A DNA stretch of 64,000 nt from the NCBI GenBank assembly GCA_014595895.1, contig JABUKB010000001.1, positions 1,612,001 to 1,676,000 on the forward strand, given 5' to 3'. A program made the translations under genes and the position numbers. Shown here one piece after another: positions 46,568 through 55,464 of the stretch (position 1 is its first letter; every line of letters starts with the position of its first letter). The stretch is from Lysinibacillus odysseyi (GTDB lineage: Bacteria > Bacillota > Bacilli > Bacillales_A > Planococcaceae). The notes under the pieces were generated by a model that made no database searches, had not been told where the DNA came from, and saw only the letters and a list, made by a program, of their open reading frames with translations.

Positions 46568-47663
46568 CTTTTTCCTCTCCTGACTCAATAGGTATAGGCT
46601 GTGCAATGTTTTCGTTTACCAAATATAGGACTCGCCCTTTTACTTTATCATTATCGATAGTGACGTGCAAAAGTTTTTCTGATTTTATTGTTGTTTTCAT
46701 AGGCAGTGAAGCTAATAATTTGTGCTGGAGCAGCGGTAAAATGAGAGTTTCTACTTCTTCCTCTGTTAATGTGCGCTCATGCTGCTGATAAGGCTGACGC
46801 TTCACTATGCGTACATACGGGGCTAACCAGCCTGGCAGTTTCCATTCTTCCAAAGCCGGCTTGTCATCTTGAACAACTTCCCACTTCCAGGCGCCTGATG
46901 TATAATACTTAATTTGACGAGGCATGGAAAATGATGTTTCTAACCAATAATCGGCAAAAACTTCGCCACTTGCTCCTGTTACCACCGTTGTCGATAATCC
47001 TTCTATCACCCCGGTTGCCAGCAAATCCCCGGCTGCGACTGTTTCGTTTGCCCCTACCACCATTTCTCCGCTTGTTAGAAAATGATGGGTAATGACGCCT
47101 GCTGTTTTGGCTACTAAGTGACTTTTCCTAGAGTTTTCTTGGCTCTCTACAGGAGGTGCCATTTGCAGGTTCATTTCAATATGGCTAGCCTGTTTTCGAA
47201 AATGCACCCATGCCAATACCGGAAACTTTGCCATAAGCTCTTGGCGAATGGCCATTTCTTGCGGAAAACCATCCTGTGAAATGGGTACCTGAATGTCCAT
47301 TTCCTGCTTGACATAACGTGTCACATCTCGGACAATTTCAGGTTCTGCGCCTCCCACATCAAGCTGCCAGATAAATTGCGATGCAATAACCGGAACTACT
47401 AAACAACAAGCAAGTCCTAGAAAAGTACGCCACATAGGCTGCATCACAAGTTGCGGTTTCGCATAGCGTAATTTTAGTTTGACTTTTGTAGCCCTGCGCA
47501 CTTTTTTTAATGTACGTAAATCTTTTTTTAAAATAGTAAAGGATAGCTCTTTCTCGGTCATTTTTAGCTTGGTTACTTTTACATGCGCTTTATGCAGGGC
47601 GGATAAAAACAAATCGCTCTTTGCACCAATTGACAGACGTACGATTACTTGGCGATGATCCAT
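46533..47663 (-). CDS. yqfD: Sporulation protein YqfD
   Basis: A 376-residue membrane-bound protein of the YqfD family, annotated as a putative stage IV sporulation protein in bacilli. The N-terminal 90 residues are basic. One membrane segment follows (about 88-104). The large C-terminal part is extracytoplasmic (or in the intermembrane space of the forespore), with conserved Gly-Ala turns (GVITHHFLTSGEMVVGANETVAAGDLL). It starts right after yqfC, whose end carries its GGTGAGG ribosome site, and overlaps phoH. Expression is probably in the mother cell, given the SigE-like motif upstream of yqfC. Confidence 0.85.
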   Translation of the reverse strand: MDHRQVIVRLSIGAKSDLFLSALHKAHVKVTKLKMTEKELSFTILKKDLRTLKKVRRATKVKLKLRYAKPQLVMQPMWRTFLGLACCLVVPVIASQFIWQLDVGGAEPEIVRDVTRYVKQEMDIQVPISQDGFPQEMAIRQELMAKFPVLAWVHFRKQASHIEMNLQMAPPVESQENSRKSHLVAKTAGVITHHFLTSGEMVVGANETVAAGDLLATGVIEGLSTTVVTGASGEVFADYWLETSFSMPRQIKYYTSGAWKWEVVQDDKPALEEWKLPGWLAPYVRIVKRQPYQQHERTLTEEEVETLILPLLQHKLLASLPMKTTIKSEKLLHVTIDNDKVKGRVLYLVNENIAQPIPIESGEEKDVRKNDRTFSR

Positions 47664-47876
47664 TTATTGCCTCACCATTTGTATGCTTGTAATCGGCTCT
47701 GCCTGTACCATAAAGCCTTCCTCGGCCAAATAGGCGACCTCTATATGCTCACCCTCAATTTGCATAAGAAAGTTGGCAATTTTGCAATGAAAGGATGTTG
47801 GTTCTACTTTTGTCACCTCATATGGTCCTTGCCAACGAATTTGGCGCAAGTTTTGCCATTCTAGCCACTGATTCAT
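47664..47876 (-). CDS. yqfC: Sporulation protein YqfC
   Basis: A 70-residue protein from ATG 47874-47876. Its AAGGGGG ribosome site lies in the 3' arm of a long hairpin (47878-47921). It has alternating hydrophobic and charged residues, consistent with a small beta-barrel or sandwich, and the YqfC family pattern (IEGEHIEVAYLAEEGFMVQ). B. subtilis yqfC-yqfD belong to the mother-cell sporulation set, as far as I recall. It is directly followed by yqfD and is co-transcribed. No catalytic motif is present. Confidence 0.8.
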   Translation of the reverse strand: MNQWLEWQNLRQIRWQGPYEVTKVEPTSFHCKIANFLMQIEGEHIEVAYLAEEGFMVQAEPITSIQMVRQ

Positions 47877-47877
47877 A

Positions 47878-47921
47878 AAAAGCCCCCTTCTTTGCAAGTA
47901 TATGCAAAAAAGGGGGCTTTT
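47878..47921 (-). terminator. Terminator-like hairpin holding the yqfC RBS
   Basis: A 19-pair stem with one mismatch (AAAAGCCCCCTT-TTTGCA / TGCAAA-AAGGGGGCTTTT) and a 6-nt loop. On the minus strand the 3' arm contains AAGGGGG, the yqfC ribosome site, followed by a T run that leads into the ATG. Transcripts from the floA operon would fold it and either stop or keep yqfC silent. Confidence 0.8.
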
Positions 47922-47925
47922 ATTA
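47897..47925 (-). promoter_or_regulatory. Candidate SigE promoter of yqfC-yqfD, nested in hairpin loop
   Basis: CATATACT (minus strand, 47904-47897) matches the SigE -10 pattern CATACANT in all but one fixed position. An ATA-core -35 (47925-47919) lies 14 nt upstream but is weak. The predicted start at about 47890 falls in the 3' arm, so such RNA would lack the 5' arm and expose the ribosome site. Inferred. Confidence 0.4.
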
Positions 47926-47943
47926 GCGACTGATCATAGTCCG

Positions 47944-48393
47944 TTATTTACGTTGCTTTGCCTTAGGCGGAGCTAAAATTTCAGCCGTCACAATAGCTTG
48001 TGCTAATTGTTCCCGTGTTCTCGGTACTACATCAATAGAAGATTGCAATGCTTTTTTCACAAGCGGTCTTGAATCACCTAATGCTGGGCGATTGATAGAC
48101 GTTTCTCGAGTAACAGTCGGTTTGACAACTTCCTCCGCTTTCGCTATCACTTCCGGCTTACGCTGCCTTACTGGCTCTGCTTTTTTGCTGAGTTGCCCGA
48201 ACATTTCATTAGCAAAGTCATCCAGTGACTGCCTCGAACTTGTTCTTGGTGAATCCATTGGCACCGGTCTGAATGGAGGAGCCTTTTGCGGGCTAAATGG
48301 CGGCATTTGCTTGGTTGGCTTCTCTTCTTTTTTATTTCGGCCCAATACAGAGCTTATAAGAAAAATGATGATTGCCACAATCAATCCTTCCAT
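47944..48393 (-). CDS. Membrane-anchored disordered protein downstream of floA
   Basis: A 149-residue protein with an N-terminal membrane anchor (about residues 2-18) and a long cytosolic or external tail rich in Pro, Lys, Arg, Ser and Glu, which is probably disordered (PTKQMPPFSPQKAPPFRPVP). There is a helical segment with VVKPTVTRE near the middle. It lies 17 nt downstream of floA in the nfeD-floA operon, the position of B. subtilis yqfB, but its sequence is not obviously YqfB. It may be an accessory partner of flotillin microdomains; that is inference. Confidence 0.6.
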   Translation of the reverse strand: MEGLIVAIIIFLISSVLGRNKKEEKPTKQMPPFSPQKAPPFRPVPMDSPRTSSRQSLDDFANEMFGQLSKKAEPVRQRKPEVIAKAEEVVKPTVTRETSINRPALGDSRPLVKKALQSSIDVVPRTREQLAQAIVTAEILAPPKAKQRK

Positions 48394-48410
48394 TTAGATC
48401 AGCTCCTTCC

Positions 48411-49412
48411 TTATTTTTTACCTGAATCTGGCTTATCTGCATTCGACACTTTTGAAATAGAATCACGCATCGCTGTATCCGCTTGAACGTTTTTATAATT
48501 CATATAATCCATGATTCCTAAATTACCCGAGCGCAGTGCTTCTGACATTGCTAATGGTACTTCGGCTTCGGCTTCTACTACTTTTGCCTTCATCTCTTGT
48601 ACGCGGGCAATCATTTCCTGCTCATTGGCTACGGCCATGGCACGGCGTTCCTCCGCTTTTGCTTGGGCAATATTTTTATCTGCCTCAGCTTGCTCGATTT
48701 GTAGCTCCGCACCGATATTTTTACCGATATCTACATCGGCAATATCAATCGATAAGATTTCAAATGCCGTACCCGAGTCTAAACCTTTGGATAATACCGT
48801 TTGTGAAATCATATCTGGATTTTCCAATACTTTCGCGTGTGTATCTACAGAACCGATTGTAGAGACGATCCCTTCCCCGACACGGGCGATAATTGTTTCT
48901 TCACCAGCACCACCGACTAAACGGTCAATGTTGGCACGTACAGTAATTCGCGCTTTAGCTTTTACTTCGATACCATTGATTGCTACACCTGAAATGAATG
49001 GTGTTTCAATCACTTTTGGATTTACCGACATTTGGACAGCTTCTAATACATCACGACCTGCTAAGTCAATCGCTGCACATCGCTCGAACGTTAACTCAAT
49101 ATTGGCGCGTTGCGCGGCAATCAATGCGTTAATGACGCGGTCTACGTTACCGCCTGCTAAATAGTGAGACTCCAACTGATTAATGGATACATCAAGCCCT
49201 GCTTTATGTGCCTTAATTAATGGATTCACGATACGTGACGGAATTACTCGACGCAGTCTCATTCCTATTAATGTAAAGATGCTGACACGAACACCTGCTG
49301 CTAGTGCACTAATCCATAGCGCTACCGGCACAAACGTAAAAAATAATGATAGGACAATTACTGCCCCAACGATAATGATAATTAAACCGATTAAACCACC
49401 ATCTGCTAACAT
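48411..49412 (-). CDS. floA: Flotillin-like membrane scaffold FloA
   Basis: A 333-residue flotillin (B. subtilis YqfA). An N-terminal hairpin membrane anchor (about residues 5-42) precedes an SPFH/PHB-type domain (about 45-230). The coiled-coil C-terminus contains the EA-rich repeats ([19 protein letters not shown] and [20 protein letters not shown]). FloA organises membrane microdomains. ACGGAGGTATAG precedes the ATG, 14 nt after the nfeD gene. Under the SigW promoter at 50.8 kb, so it responds to envelope stress. Confidence 0.96.
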   Translation of the reverse strand: MLADGGLIGLIIIIVGAVIVLSLFFTFVPVALWISALAAGVRVSIFTLIGMRLRRVIPSRIVNPLIKAHKAGLDVSINQLESHYLAGGNVDRVINALIAAQRANIELTFERCAAIDLAGRDVLEAVQMSVNPKVIETPFISGVAINGIEVKAKARITVRANIDRLVGGAGEETIIARVGEGIVSTIGSVDTHAKVLENPDMISQTVLSKGLDSGTAFEILSIDIADVDIGKNIGAELQIEQAEADKNIAQAKAEERRAMAVANEQEMIARVQEMKAKVVEAEAEVPLAMSEALRSGNLGIMDYMNYKNVQADTAMRDSISKVSNADKPDSGKK

Positions 49413-49426
49413 TTGCTATACCTCCG

Positions 49427-50746
49427 TTACTCTTTCTTTTTTTCCCTCACGACAATGCGAGAGCCTTCTACCTTCACCACTTCTACTAATTTTCCTCTAT
49501 CAATAAAACTACCTTCTGATACTGCATCAATGCGCTCGTTGTCGATTAATGCAACGCCCGATGGACGAAATGCCGTGATTGCCTCGCCTGTACGTCCGAT
49601 TAAATCAACACGATTTTTATTGGATACATAGCCTTCCTCAGTAGTTGTGGCATCTTTTAACACGAGCTTGTTAAAGACATGCATTCTCTTCCCAAAAAAT
49701 TTCATTAAAATCAACATCCCTATCACTGTGATAAACATTGCAATGAGTATAGAGTATGCCATATGTGTCACACTAGCCCCTGCCAATAAGAGACTGATAA
49801 CCACGAGTGCAACGCCAATAACCCCTATTATTCCGCCTGGCATAAAAATCTCAATCGCAATGAGCACTGCCCCTATAATAAATAGGATTAAACTTTCATA
49901 TCCCGCAAAACCGGCAATCGCATGACCAAAGAAAAACAAACCGAATGCTGCTAATCCCATCGTTCCTGCCACCCCGAATCCTGGAGAATAGAGTTCTGCT
50001 ACAAGCCCTAAGCTAGCAATGGATAGTAAAATTGGAACCACAATTGGATTTGTCACAATACGAGCAATATTTTCCGCTAATGTAGGCTCTAACTGGACAA
50101 CTTCTCCACCCTTTAAGCCTGCTTGCTCTAATACCTCTTCAAATGATTGAACAGTACCTTCTGAATATCCCACCTCTAAAGCTTCATCTGCTGTTAACGT
50201 TAAAAACTCACCTACAGGGGCACGATACTCTGGTAAAGGAATGGATTTATCCGCCATCGCTACTGCATAAATTGGTTCACGACCAGATGACTTAGCCGCT
50301 GCTTCCATCGCTGCCCGCCAAGCACTTTCCGCTTTTTCACCGGCTGCGTTGCCCTCCCCATCAATGATACCTGCTGCACCGATTGTTGCATTTTCTGACA
50401 TATAAATTTCTTCCGCATGCAAAGCAATATACGCGCCTGCTGAATGGGCCTTCGTATTGACATACGCGATGACTTTAATTGGTGAATTGTCTAACAGCTT
50501 GCCAATTTGGTCAGCTGCATCCGTAAAGCCACCGGGGGTATGTATTTCAAGCACGATTGCGTCTGCATTGTCCGCAACAGCTTCTTCCAATGCTCTTGAT
50601 AAAAAGGCATGCAGCCCTTTTTCTACATTCTCTTCGAGTGGTACATGATAGACACGTGAATTTGAATCGGCCGCAAAGCTCGGAACCACACATATCAAAG
50701 AAAGAACAATGAATAGGAGCCAACTGTATACACGTACTTTTTTCAT
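49427..50746 (-). CDS. yqeZ: NfeD/ClpP-class membrane serine protease-like protein (YqeZ)
   Basis: A 439-residue membrane protein. A cleaved signal peptide (about residues 1-25, ending SFAAD) is followed by a ClpP-fold domain with the Ser nucleophile in HSAGAYIAL (about 100-108) and ENATIGAAGIIDG. Four membrane segments (about 230-350) and a C-terminal NfeD OB-like domain (about 370-435) complete it. NfeD proteins work with flotillins, and here it is directly upstream of floA in the same operon. GGGAGGTACTAG precedes the ATG. A perfect SigW-type promoter lies upstream. Confidence 0.93.
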   Translation of the reverse strand: MKKVRVYSWLLFIVLSLICVVPSFAADSNSRVYHVPLEENVEKGLHAFLSRALEEAVADNADAIVLEIHTPGGFTDAADQIGKLLDNSPIKVIAYVNTKAHSAGAYIALHAEEIYMSENATIGAAGIIDGEGNAAGEKAESAWRAAMEAAAKSSGREPIYAVAMADKSIPLPEYRAPVGEFLTLTADEALEVGYSEGTVQSFEEVLEQAGLKGGEVVQLEPTLAENIARIVTNPIVVPILLSIASLGLVAELYSPGFGVAGTMGLAAFGLFFFGHAIAGFAGYESLILFIIGAVLIAIEIFMPGGIIGVIGVALVVISLLLAGASVTHMAYSILIAMFITVIGMLILMKFFGKRMHVFNKLVLKDATTTEEGYVSNKNRVDLIGRTGEAITAFRPSGVALIDNERIDAVSEGSFIDRGKLVEVVKVEGSRIVVREKKKE

Positions 50747-50783
50747 ACTAGTACCTCCCTTCTCTATATTGCTTTTCCTATTC

Positions 50784-50809
50784 TACGATTGAAAATACAT
50801 AAAGTTTCA
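50784..50809 (-). promoter_or_regulatory. SigW promoter of nfeD-floA
   Basis: On the minus strand TGAAAC (50809-50804), a 16-nt spacer and CGTA (50787-50784) match the envelope-stress SigW consensus exactly. It lies 38 nt before the nfeD start. The homologous B. subtilis yqeZ-yqfA operon is SigW-controlled. Confidence 0.88.
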
Positions 50810-50919
50810 TTTTCCTGCAAAAAGTTTTAAAAATCTAGTGTCAGGAAGCAAAGAAAAGTACAACCGCTTTCTTTTAATTATCTCTTACATGCTCTGCAAT
50901 GTCGACTACAGGAAGAGAG

Positions 50920-51024
50920 ATGATTGATAAAAAAATGCATACCACTTATTACAGCATGCTTTTCACTACTCGCTGTACCGACCCCAGCAAACAGCTAAAT
51001 TTTAGTGAAAACATAAAAAAATAA
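50920..51024 (+). CDS. Possible 34-aa small protein
   Basis: AGGAAGAGAG precedes ATG 50920, which opens a 34-codon frame (MIDKKMHTTYYSMLFTTRCT and so on) ending with Lys-rich residues. There is no promoter, terminator or homologue that I can name. A chance frame is quite possible. Confidence 0.22.
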   Translation: MIDKKMHTTYYSMLFTTRCTDPSKQLNFSENIKK

Positions 51025-51135
51025 ATGCTCTTCTGGTATGTATTTTCAGTATTATGTATTACTTTAACAAAATCTCTAAGATAACTGCTATTGACACAAC
51101 AGTTACTAGATTAGCAAAAGATTTATAAAAAGCAA

Positions 51136-51167
51136 ATACCCCGAAGCTAATAATAGCCTCGGGGTAT
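51136..51167 (-). terminator. Terminator of rpsU
   Basis: A 9-bp perfect stem (ATACCCCGA / TCGGGGTAT) with a 14-nt loop and T-rich tail on the minus strand, about 70 nt after the rpsU stop. Confidence 0.75.
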
Positions 51168-51235
51168 GTCATTTGTCAGCTCAGATAATAAATCTCGAAT
51201 TGCGTGTTATGAACGTAGGGATTTTTCAGGGAAAA

Positions 51236-51409
51236 TTACCACTTACGTTTACGAGCAGCTTCTGACTTCTTTTTACGTTTAACGCTAGGTTTTTCGTAGA
51301 ATTCGCGCTTTCTTACTTCTTGAATTGTACCACTTTTTGATACAGTACGTTTGAAGCGACGAAGAGCATCTTCAAGCGATTCGTTTTTGCGAACGACAGT
51401 TTTTGACAT
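51236..51409 (-). CDS. rpsU: 30S ribosomal protein S21
   Basis: A 57-residue, very basic ribosomal protein. Start ATG 51407-51409, right after the strong GGAGGGAGGG site. The family pattern [42 protein letters not shown] is intact, with a Lys/Arg tail. It binds near the anti-Shine-Dalgarno end of 16S rRNA. Here it stands alone with its own terminator, instead of being followed by yqeY. Confidence 0.97.
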   Translation of the reverse strand: MSKTVVRKNESLEDALRRFKRTVSKSGTIQEVRKREFYEKPSVKRKKKSEAARKRKW

Positions 51410-51520
51410 CTCTCTTTCCCTCCCTCCGAACACACGTCATACATCATTAACCCTATTAGTTAACGTGTACTAAAAGATTATATCGCAAAGTTATTTCATC
51501 GTCAACTAAAACTATGAATA

Positions 51521-52183
51521 TTAATAATCTGTTTGGCTAGTTAGCCCTTCCATGATGGCAACGCCACTAGAGGCACCAATGCGCGTCGCACCATTTGAAA
51601 TCATTTTTTTCATATCTTCTAAGCTACGAACACCGCCAGATGCTTTCACACCAAGGTCTGGTCCAACTGTTTTACGCATTAAAGCAATATCTTCTGCTGT
51701 CGCACCGCCTGTTGAGAAACCTGTTGATGTTTTCACAAAATCGGCTCCTGCTTCTACTGCTAATTCACATGCTTTCACTTTTTCCTCATCTGTTAATAAA
51801 CATGTTTCGATAATGACTTTTACCAATGTACCGTTGGCCGCAGCCACCACCGCTTTAATATCTTCACGCACTACATCATAATCGCCATCTTTTAGTGCAC
51901 CGATATTGATGACCATATCAATCTCACCTGCACCATTCGCAATAGCATCTTTTGTTTCAAAAGCTTTTACAGCTGGAGTAGAGGCGCCTAATGGGAAACC
52001 GATAACTGTACAAACAAGGACATCTGATCCCTGTAATTGTTCAGCCGCATATTTTACCCATGCAGGGTTTACACATACGGAAGCAAATCCGTATTTTTTA
52101 GCTTCCGCACACAAAGTTTCAAACTGACCGCGTGTAGCATCTGCCTTTAATAAAGTATGATCAATCATTGCAGCGTAGTTCAT
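51521..52183 (-). CDS. deoC: Deoxyribose-phosphate aldolase
   Basis: A 220-residue class I aldolase that cleaves deoxyribose-5-phosphate to acetaldehyde and glyceraldehyde-3-phosphate in nucleoside breakdown. The Schiff-base Lys151 lies in DFVKTSTGF, the proton-relay Asp89 in [10 protein letters not shown], and the second Lys in GVKASGG (about 180). TIM-barrel length is normal. AAGGAGC precedes the ATG. It has moved here relative to B. subtilis, where deoC is next to dra/nupC genes. No deoxyriboside kinase or regulator is adjacent. Confidence 0.96.
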   Translation of the reverse strand: MNYAAMIDHTLLKADATRGQFETLCAEAKKYGFASVCVNPAWVKYAAEQLQGSDVLVCTVIGFPLGASTPAVKAFETKDAIANGAGEIDMVINIGALKDGDYDVVREDIKAVVAAANGTLVKVIIETCLLTDEEKVKACELAVEAGADFVKTSTGFSTGGATAEDIALMRKTVGPDLGVKASGGVRSLEDMKKMISNGATRIGASSGVAIMEGLTSQTDY

Positions 52184-52265
52184 GTTTCAATTGCTCCTTC
52201 ATTTATATAAGTTGTACGTACAACTATATCATACCATTTTCGAAATGATATACACAAAAGACAGA

Positions 52266-52748
52266 CTATTTAAATTCATCTGGATAATGGCGGACTAAAA
52301 ACACACGCCTCGTGTGGCAATCGACATATTTGACAGTAACGCCAACCGGCTTTCTGCTATATAACTGAAACCTTATACATTCAAAAACAATACCACGCTC
52401 AATAATTTCTGCTGTGATATCTACCCGAAAAAGAGCCCTATCTACTGTAAAGAGCAATGTCGAAAATTCAAAATCATAATCGAAGTTTTTATAAATTTCT
52501 GTCTCAGATCTCCCACTGAATTCAAGTTCATCTTTGAATGCAGACACCGTGCTAATAAATTCTTCTATTGCTTGCAAGCGATGCAGCTCATTCATAAAAA
52601 TTTCGACTTCACTTTCCTTAATTTCATAATACTGGATACGTTCCGGATCATAATTAGAAAATAGCCTCAAATCGCCCATTATTTGATCGGGCAATGTAAT
52701 TTTCACTAGGTTATCTTCTGTTTGAACCTGCTCGCTGTTCCTGCTCAT
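52266..52748 (-). CDS. Hypothetical cytosolic protein
   Basis: A 160-residue acidic protein. The first half is helical and Glu-rich (ERIQYYEIKESEVEIFMNEL), and the second half is beta-rich with many aromatic residues and a final RRVFLVRHYPDEF. There are no membrane segments or signal. AGAGGGTGGTG precedes the ATG. It lies alone between mtaB and deoC. I recognise no family; the function is unknown. Confidence 0.6.
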   Translation of the reverse strand: MSRNSEQVQTEDNLVKITLPDQIMGDLRLFSNYDPERIQYYEIKESEVEIFMNELHRLQAIEEFISTVSAFKDELEFSGRSETEIYKNFDYDFEFSTLLFTVDRALFRVDITAEIIERGIVFECIRFQLYSRKPVGVTVKYVDCHTRRVFLVRHYPDEFK

Positions 52749-52867
52749 TTCACCACCCTCTTCGCTATTTAGTTTTATTATGTAAGTTACCCATTATTCA
52801 TATAATGCAAACTCATATTGCAAAAATGATATTCTAAATAATCAGCAATCTTTTATGCTCAAAAAAA

Positions 52868-52917
52868 TACCATTTCTCTCATCACTTGATAAACAAGTGC
52901 GAGAAAAATGGTATTGT
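52868..52917 (-). terminator. Terminator of mtaB
   Basis: ATACCATTTCTCTC pairs with GAGAAAAATGGTAT, and the inner CACTTG / CAAGTG extends it to a long, imperfect stem, 14 nt after the mtaB stop on the minus strand. Confidence 0.75.
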
Positions 52918-52930
52918 ATGCTGAACCTGA

Positions 52931-54313
52931 TTAAATAGCACGCTCTGCCGCAGTGGTATTGCCTGCAACTGCTTCCTCTACAACGCGCACAAATTGCCCT
53001 TCATTGTACGGGTAGCCTGCTTTTGTGATTTTTACTTTCACAAGCTTGCCAATCATATCTTCCGAGCCTTCGAAAAGTACTTTTAAATAGTTCGTTGTGT
53101 AACCAACATAAACATTTTCATTTTCGCCCTCTTTAAAGCGTTCTTCTGGAATAACTTCCAGCACTTGCTCTTCAAAGCGAGAGGCATATTCTTTTCCTAA
53201 TTGGTCATTTAACGTAATCAGGCGGTGTACACGCTCATTTTTCACTTCTTCATCCACAAACTGATCCTGCATACGGGCTGCCGGTGTTCCTGTTCGTGGT
53301 GAGAACGGGAATACGTGCAATTCAGAGAACTGGTGATCTTTGATAAAGTTGTATGTTTCCATAAACTCTTCTTCTGTCTCACCTGGGAAGCCTACGATGA
53401 CGTCAGATGTAACAGCTAAATCCGGTAGGGCATCCTCTAATTTACGCAGGCGCTCTGAGAAGAATTCCATTGTATACTTACGACGCATGCGTTTTAATAC
53501 TGTATCCGAGCCTGATTGAATCGGAATGTGCAAATGGTTCACAACAATATTTGATTTTTTCAGCACATCAATTACTTCATCTGTTAATTGAGATGCTTCA
53601 ATTGAAGAAATACGTAAACGTTTTAAACCTTTTACGTTTGCTTCTAAATCACGCAATAATTGTGCTAGATTATAATCTTTGAAATCTTGTCCGTAACCGC
53701 CTGTATGAATACCTGTCAGAACAATTTCAAGATACCCTGCATCCACTAACTGCTGTGCTTGCTTAATGACTTCCTGCGGGTCACGTGAGCGCATCAAGCC
53801 GCGTGCCCACGGAATAATGCAAAACGTACAGAAGTTATTGCAACCCTCTTGGATTTTCAATGAAGCACGTGTACGGTCCGTAAATGCCGGCACATCCAAT
53901 TCTTCATACGTACGGTTCTTCATAATATTGCGTACAGCATTAATCGGTTGACGATCCTTGCGGAAGTCATTGATTAACCCTAGTAATTTATGACGGTCTT
54001 GTGTACCGACCACAATATCCACACCAGGAATCGCCATAATTTCTGCCGGAGAAGTTTGCGCATAACAGCCCGTTACACATATTACCGCATCCGGATTTTG
54101 GCGAATCGCACGACGGATTACCTGGCGAGACTTTTTATCCCCTGTATTTGTTACTGTACAAGTATTGATCACATAGACATCAGCTTGCTGTTCAAACTCA
54201 TTGCGCTCATAGTTTTGCTCTTTAAATAACTGCCAAATGGCTTCTGTTTCGTAATGGTTTACTTTACAGCCTAATGTGTGAAAAGCCACTGTTTGCGTAA
54301 GCTCTGCATTCAT
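52931..54313 (-). CDS. mtaB: tRNA t6A37 methylthiotransferase MtaB
   Basis: A 460-residue radical-SAM methylthiotransferase that converts t6A37 to ms2t6A37 in tRNAs. The N-terminal UPF0004 domain has the three Cys in LGCKVNHYETE, INTCTVTNTGD and VTGCYAQ. The radical-SAM cluster motif is CNNFCTFC (about residues 153-160). A TRAM domain ends it. GGAAGGATG precedes the ATG. It corresponds to B. subtilis yqeV, near rsmE and prmA, but lies in its own unit because a terminator ends rsmE upstream. Confidence 0.95.
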   Translation of the reverse strand: MNAELTQTVAFHTLGCKVNHYETEAIWQLFKEQNYERNEFEQQADVYVINTCTVTNTGDKKSRQVIRRAIRQNPDAVICVTGCYAQTSPAEIMAIPGVDIVVGTQDRHKLLGLINDFRKDRQPINAVRNIMKNRTYEELDVPAFTDRTRASLKIQEGCNNFCTFCIIPWARGLMRSRDPQEVIKQAQQLVDAGYLEIVLTGIHTGGYGQDFKDYNLAQLLRDLEANVKGLKRLRISSIEASQLTDEVIDVLKKSNIVVNHLHIPIQSGSDTVLKRMRRKYTMEFFSERLRKLEDALPDLAVTSDVIVGFPGETEEEFMETYNFIKDHQFSELHVFPFSPRTGTPAARMQDQFVDEEVKNERVHRLITLNDQLGKEYASRFEEQVLEVIPEERFKEGENENVYVGYTTNYLKVLFEGSEDMIGKLVKVKITKAGYPYNEGQFVRVVEEAVAGNTTAAERAI

Positions 54314-54614
54314 TATTTATTTCATCCTTCCATTATATACACTTCAAAAAACTTCAACGAAACTAATAGTATCATATTACCACATACTCTTTCTAATTTT
54401 ATGGATGAATAAATGGATATGCATGAAAAAAATTAAACATATTACCGAGCGAGCTACCCCGTGCCCACACCCCTTCCCTTTTTCAACAGATAGAGAGAAA
54501 TTCTAAACAGGATAGTAGCCAACAATAAAGAATCCATAAAACAGAAAGGACTTCCTAAAAATTCCGTCACTTATTAGGAAGCCTATTTTCTTTCTAATCG
54601 CCAGCCCTTATCCA
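54314..54614. other. Intergenic stretch between mtaB and rsmE
   Basis: Besides the rsmE terminator at 54549-54585, I see no open frame with a ribosome site and no repeat. It is presumably the mtaB promoter region; no strong -35/-10 pair is obvious. Confidence 0.5.
54549..54585 (-). terminator. Terminator of rsmE
   Basis: GGCTTCCTAA pairs with TTAGGAAGTCC (one mismatch) and is followed by TTTCTGTTTT on the minus strand, about 30 nt after the rsmE stop. Confidence 0.75.
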
Positions 54615-55355
54615 TCATTCAAATTCATAAGAGATGGCAGACAGCGCATAAAGAGGTGCTGTTTCTGCACGTAAAATACGCGGTCCTAAGCTCATGATTT
54701 GCGCCCCGGCTGCTGCAAGCGCCTCTGCTTCCTTGCGCGAAATACCGCCCTCTGGACCGAAAATACATAGAATTGATTTCGATTTATTATCATGCACGTT
54801 TTTTAGCTTCTCCGCGAATCTTGTGCGTTTTTCCGCCTTTGCGTCTTCTTCATCGGCGATAAATACCGCATCAAATTCCGAGATACGTGCTACTAATTGT
54901 TTAAAGCTGATCGGCGCTTCCACCATTGGAACATGGGTCCGATGCGACTGTTCCGCTGCCTCTTGGGCAATTTTTTGCAGGCGTTCTCTATTTTTCTTGC
55001 CCTTTTTCTCATCCCATTTCACAATGGAGCGCTCCGCTGCAAATGGCAGAAGCGTATACATGCCAAGCTCTGTTCCTTTTTGCGCGATGAGCTCTAATTT
55101 ATCACCTTTCGGCAAACCGCAGGCAATCGTCACCTGCACAGGCATTTCCGGGGATGGAATGGTGCGTCCTGTTGGAGTAGCGATGACCTCTGTATCGATT
55201 GATGCGATTGTACAAACATGCGCAATCCCTTCATTTACGATAATAATTTCTTCGCCTGCCGTCATACGCATCACTTTACTAATATGCTTGGCATTATCGC
55301 CACTAACCGTAAAGGCACCTTCTCTCATTGCCTCGTCGACAAAATATCGCTGCAA
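54615..55355 (-). CDS. rsmE: 16S rRNA m3U1498 methyltransferase RsmE
   Basis: A 246-residue SPOUT-class methyltransferase that modifies U1498 of 16S rRNA. The start is TTG 55353-55355, 7 nt after AAGGAGG. The N-terminal PUA-like part (about 1-70) is followed by the SPOUT core, with CGLPKGDKLELIAQKGTELGM (about 85-105) and the C-terminal knot FGPEGGISRKEAEAL and LGPRILRAETAPLYALS. Matches B. subtilis yqeU next to prmA. The chaperone operon may read into it, although a hairpin lies between. Confidence 0.95.
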   Translation of the reverse strand: MQRYFVDEAMREGAFTVSGDNAKHISKVMRMTAGEEIIIVNEGIAHVCTIASIDTEVIATPTGRTIPSPEMPVQVTIACGLPKGDKLELIAQKGTELGMYTLLPFAAERSIVKWDEKKGKKNRERLQKIAQEAAEQSHRTHVPMVEAPISFKQLVARISEFDAVFIADEEDAKAEKRTRFAEKLKNVHDNKSKSILCIFGPEGGISRKEAEALAAAGAQIMSLGPRILRAETAPLYALSAISYEFE

Positions 55356-55464
55356 ACTTTTCGCCTCCTTAATATGTACTGCTCACTATGTCTCTGCATA
55401 ATTGTATTTGAATCCATCTCGCCATCTACAAAGGTAAATGACCTGTGCTGAAACAAATAAAAAA

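Larger units (their letters stand above)
50810..51235. other. Intergenic stretch between nfeD and rpsU
   Basis: It holds the rpsU terminator (51136-51167) and a possible 34-aa frame at 50920. The yqeY gene found here in B. subtilis is missing. The rest is AT-rich with no recognisable feature. Confidence 0.5.

Noticed and set aside
54990-55100. An ABC-like or phage signal near rsmE
   Set aside because: All frames other than rsmE are antisense shadows; there is no att-like repeat or integrase.
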